This document shows, piece after piece, positions 5,356-5,769 of a stretch of 5,769 bases of DNA (its first letter is position 1; every line of letters starts with the position of its first letter). Made by a program: the position numbers and the translations under genes. Source of the DNA: Chloroflexota bacterium (GTDB lineage Bacteria; Chloroflexota; Dehalococcoidia; SAR202; UBA11138); the NCBI GenBank assembly GCA_022566975.1, contig JADFHV010000148.1, forward strand, positions 1-5,769. Direction: 5' to 3'. The notes below the pieces were generated by a model that was not told the DNA's origin, ran no database searches, and was given only the letters and a program-made list of their open reading frames with translations.

Positions 5356-5769
5356 ATGACGACCAGCAAACGAGACTACTACGATATCCTTGGCGTTTCC
5401 CGCAGTGCCTCGGAAGAGGACATTCGGAAGGCGTTCCGAAGGCTCGCCCTCGAGTACCACCCCGACCGTAACAAGTCGGACGGCGCCGGGGAGAGGTTCA
5501 AGGAGATAAACGAGGCCTACCAGGTCCTCTCCGATCCCGCCAAAAGGGCCGACTACGATCGCTACGGCCACGCCGGGGTCAGGACCAATGGCGGTAGGGG
5601 ATTTGAGGGATTCGAGAACTTCGGCGGCTTCGGCGACATCTTTGACGCCTTTTTCGGGGGCGGCGTAGGCGCCCGGACTCGTACGACCGCCGGCGCGCGG
5701 GGAGCCGACCTTCAGTACTCGGTGTCCGTAACCTTCGAAGAGGCGGTGTTTGGTACAGAGCGAGAGTTC
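5356..5769 (+). CDS. dnaJ: Chaperone protein DnaJ, N-terminal part (3' end outside window)
   Basis: DnaJ is the cytoplasmic Hsp40 co-chaperone that delivers unfolded proteins to DnaK and stimulates its ATPase. The 138 visible codons have no stop and run off the window. The J domain occupies residues 6-71 ([21 protein letters not shown]), with the DnaK-activating HPD at 35-37 and the ending [10 protein letters not shown] Gly/Phe-rich region follows (about 79-105; [16 protein letters not shown]), then the start of the first substrate-binding domain ([20 protein letters not shown]). This matches a class A DnaJ, whose Cys-rich zinc region would lie beyond the edge, rather than CbpA. ATG 5356 is the first start after an in-frame TAG at 5350. 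Upstream GGGGCGG (5337-5343) is only a weak ribosome-binding site. No grpE or dnaK lies directly upstream; the gene follows an envelope peptidase gene and has its own promoter. Confidence 0.96.
   Translation, partial: MTTSKRDYYDILGVSRSASEEDIRKAFRRLALEYHPDRNKSDGAGERFKEINEAYQVLSDPAKRADYDRYGHAGVRTNGGRGFEGFENFGGFGDIFDAFFGGGVGARTRTTAGARGADLQYSVSVTFEEAVFGTEREF

Noticed and set aside
5262..5471. A 69-codon plus-strand frame across the dnaJ promoter and start
   Set aside because: It begins with a TTG inside the -35 element, upstream of the predicted transcript start, and runs out of frame through the J-domain codons.

Overview
The window is a GC-rich, densely coding bacterial segment with all genes on the + strand. 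In order it holds the 3' half of gyrA (DNA gyrase subunit A), a complete 736-residue MMPL/RND-type membrane transporter, a complete 481-residue lipoprotein peptidase of family M28 with a PA-like domain, and the first 138 codons of dnaJ. Translation is standard, with one probable TTG start. The long Pro/Thr/Ala-rich spacer after the lipoprotein cysteine, and protein sequences that read as neither proteobacterial nor actinobacterial, suggest a Chloroflexota-type organism (for example Dehalococcoidia or SAR202-like). This placement is an impression from sequence style, not a phylogenetic result.

Layout: 1-1274 is the gyrA C-terminal half. It starts in the coiled-coil region and runs through the whole beta-pinwheel, with a variant GyrA box (QHRGGKG). 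1275-1478 is a 204-base gap holding a perfect 11-bp tandem duplication, a strong bulged hairpin, a two-copy 23-bp tandem repeat, an isolated TTGACA hexamer and a small hairpin that covers the next gene's ribosome-binding site. 1479-3689 is the MMPL transporter. 3690-3772 is a short gap with a perfect 6-bp hairpin capped by TCGG, then a good GAGGAG ribosome-binding site. 3773-5218 is the M28 lipoprotein. 5219-5355 holds a 16-base perfect palindrome and then the best promoter of the window (TTGTCG, 17 bases, TATAAT), which should drive dnaJ from 5356.

How the genes relate: gyrA and dnaJ are housekeeping genes for DNA supercoiling and Hsp70 co-chaperone work. The two genes between them both act at the cell envelope: one moves hydrophobic substrates across the membrane, the other is a zinc exopeptidase anchored outside it. 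The MMPL and M28 genes are close enough (83 bases) to be co-transcribed, although a hairpin lies between them. dnaJ appears to have its own promoter. I found no CRISPR array, mobile element, tRNA, rRNA or defence system. The protein genes belong to known families, and the less ordinary material is in the intergenic repeats and hairpins.
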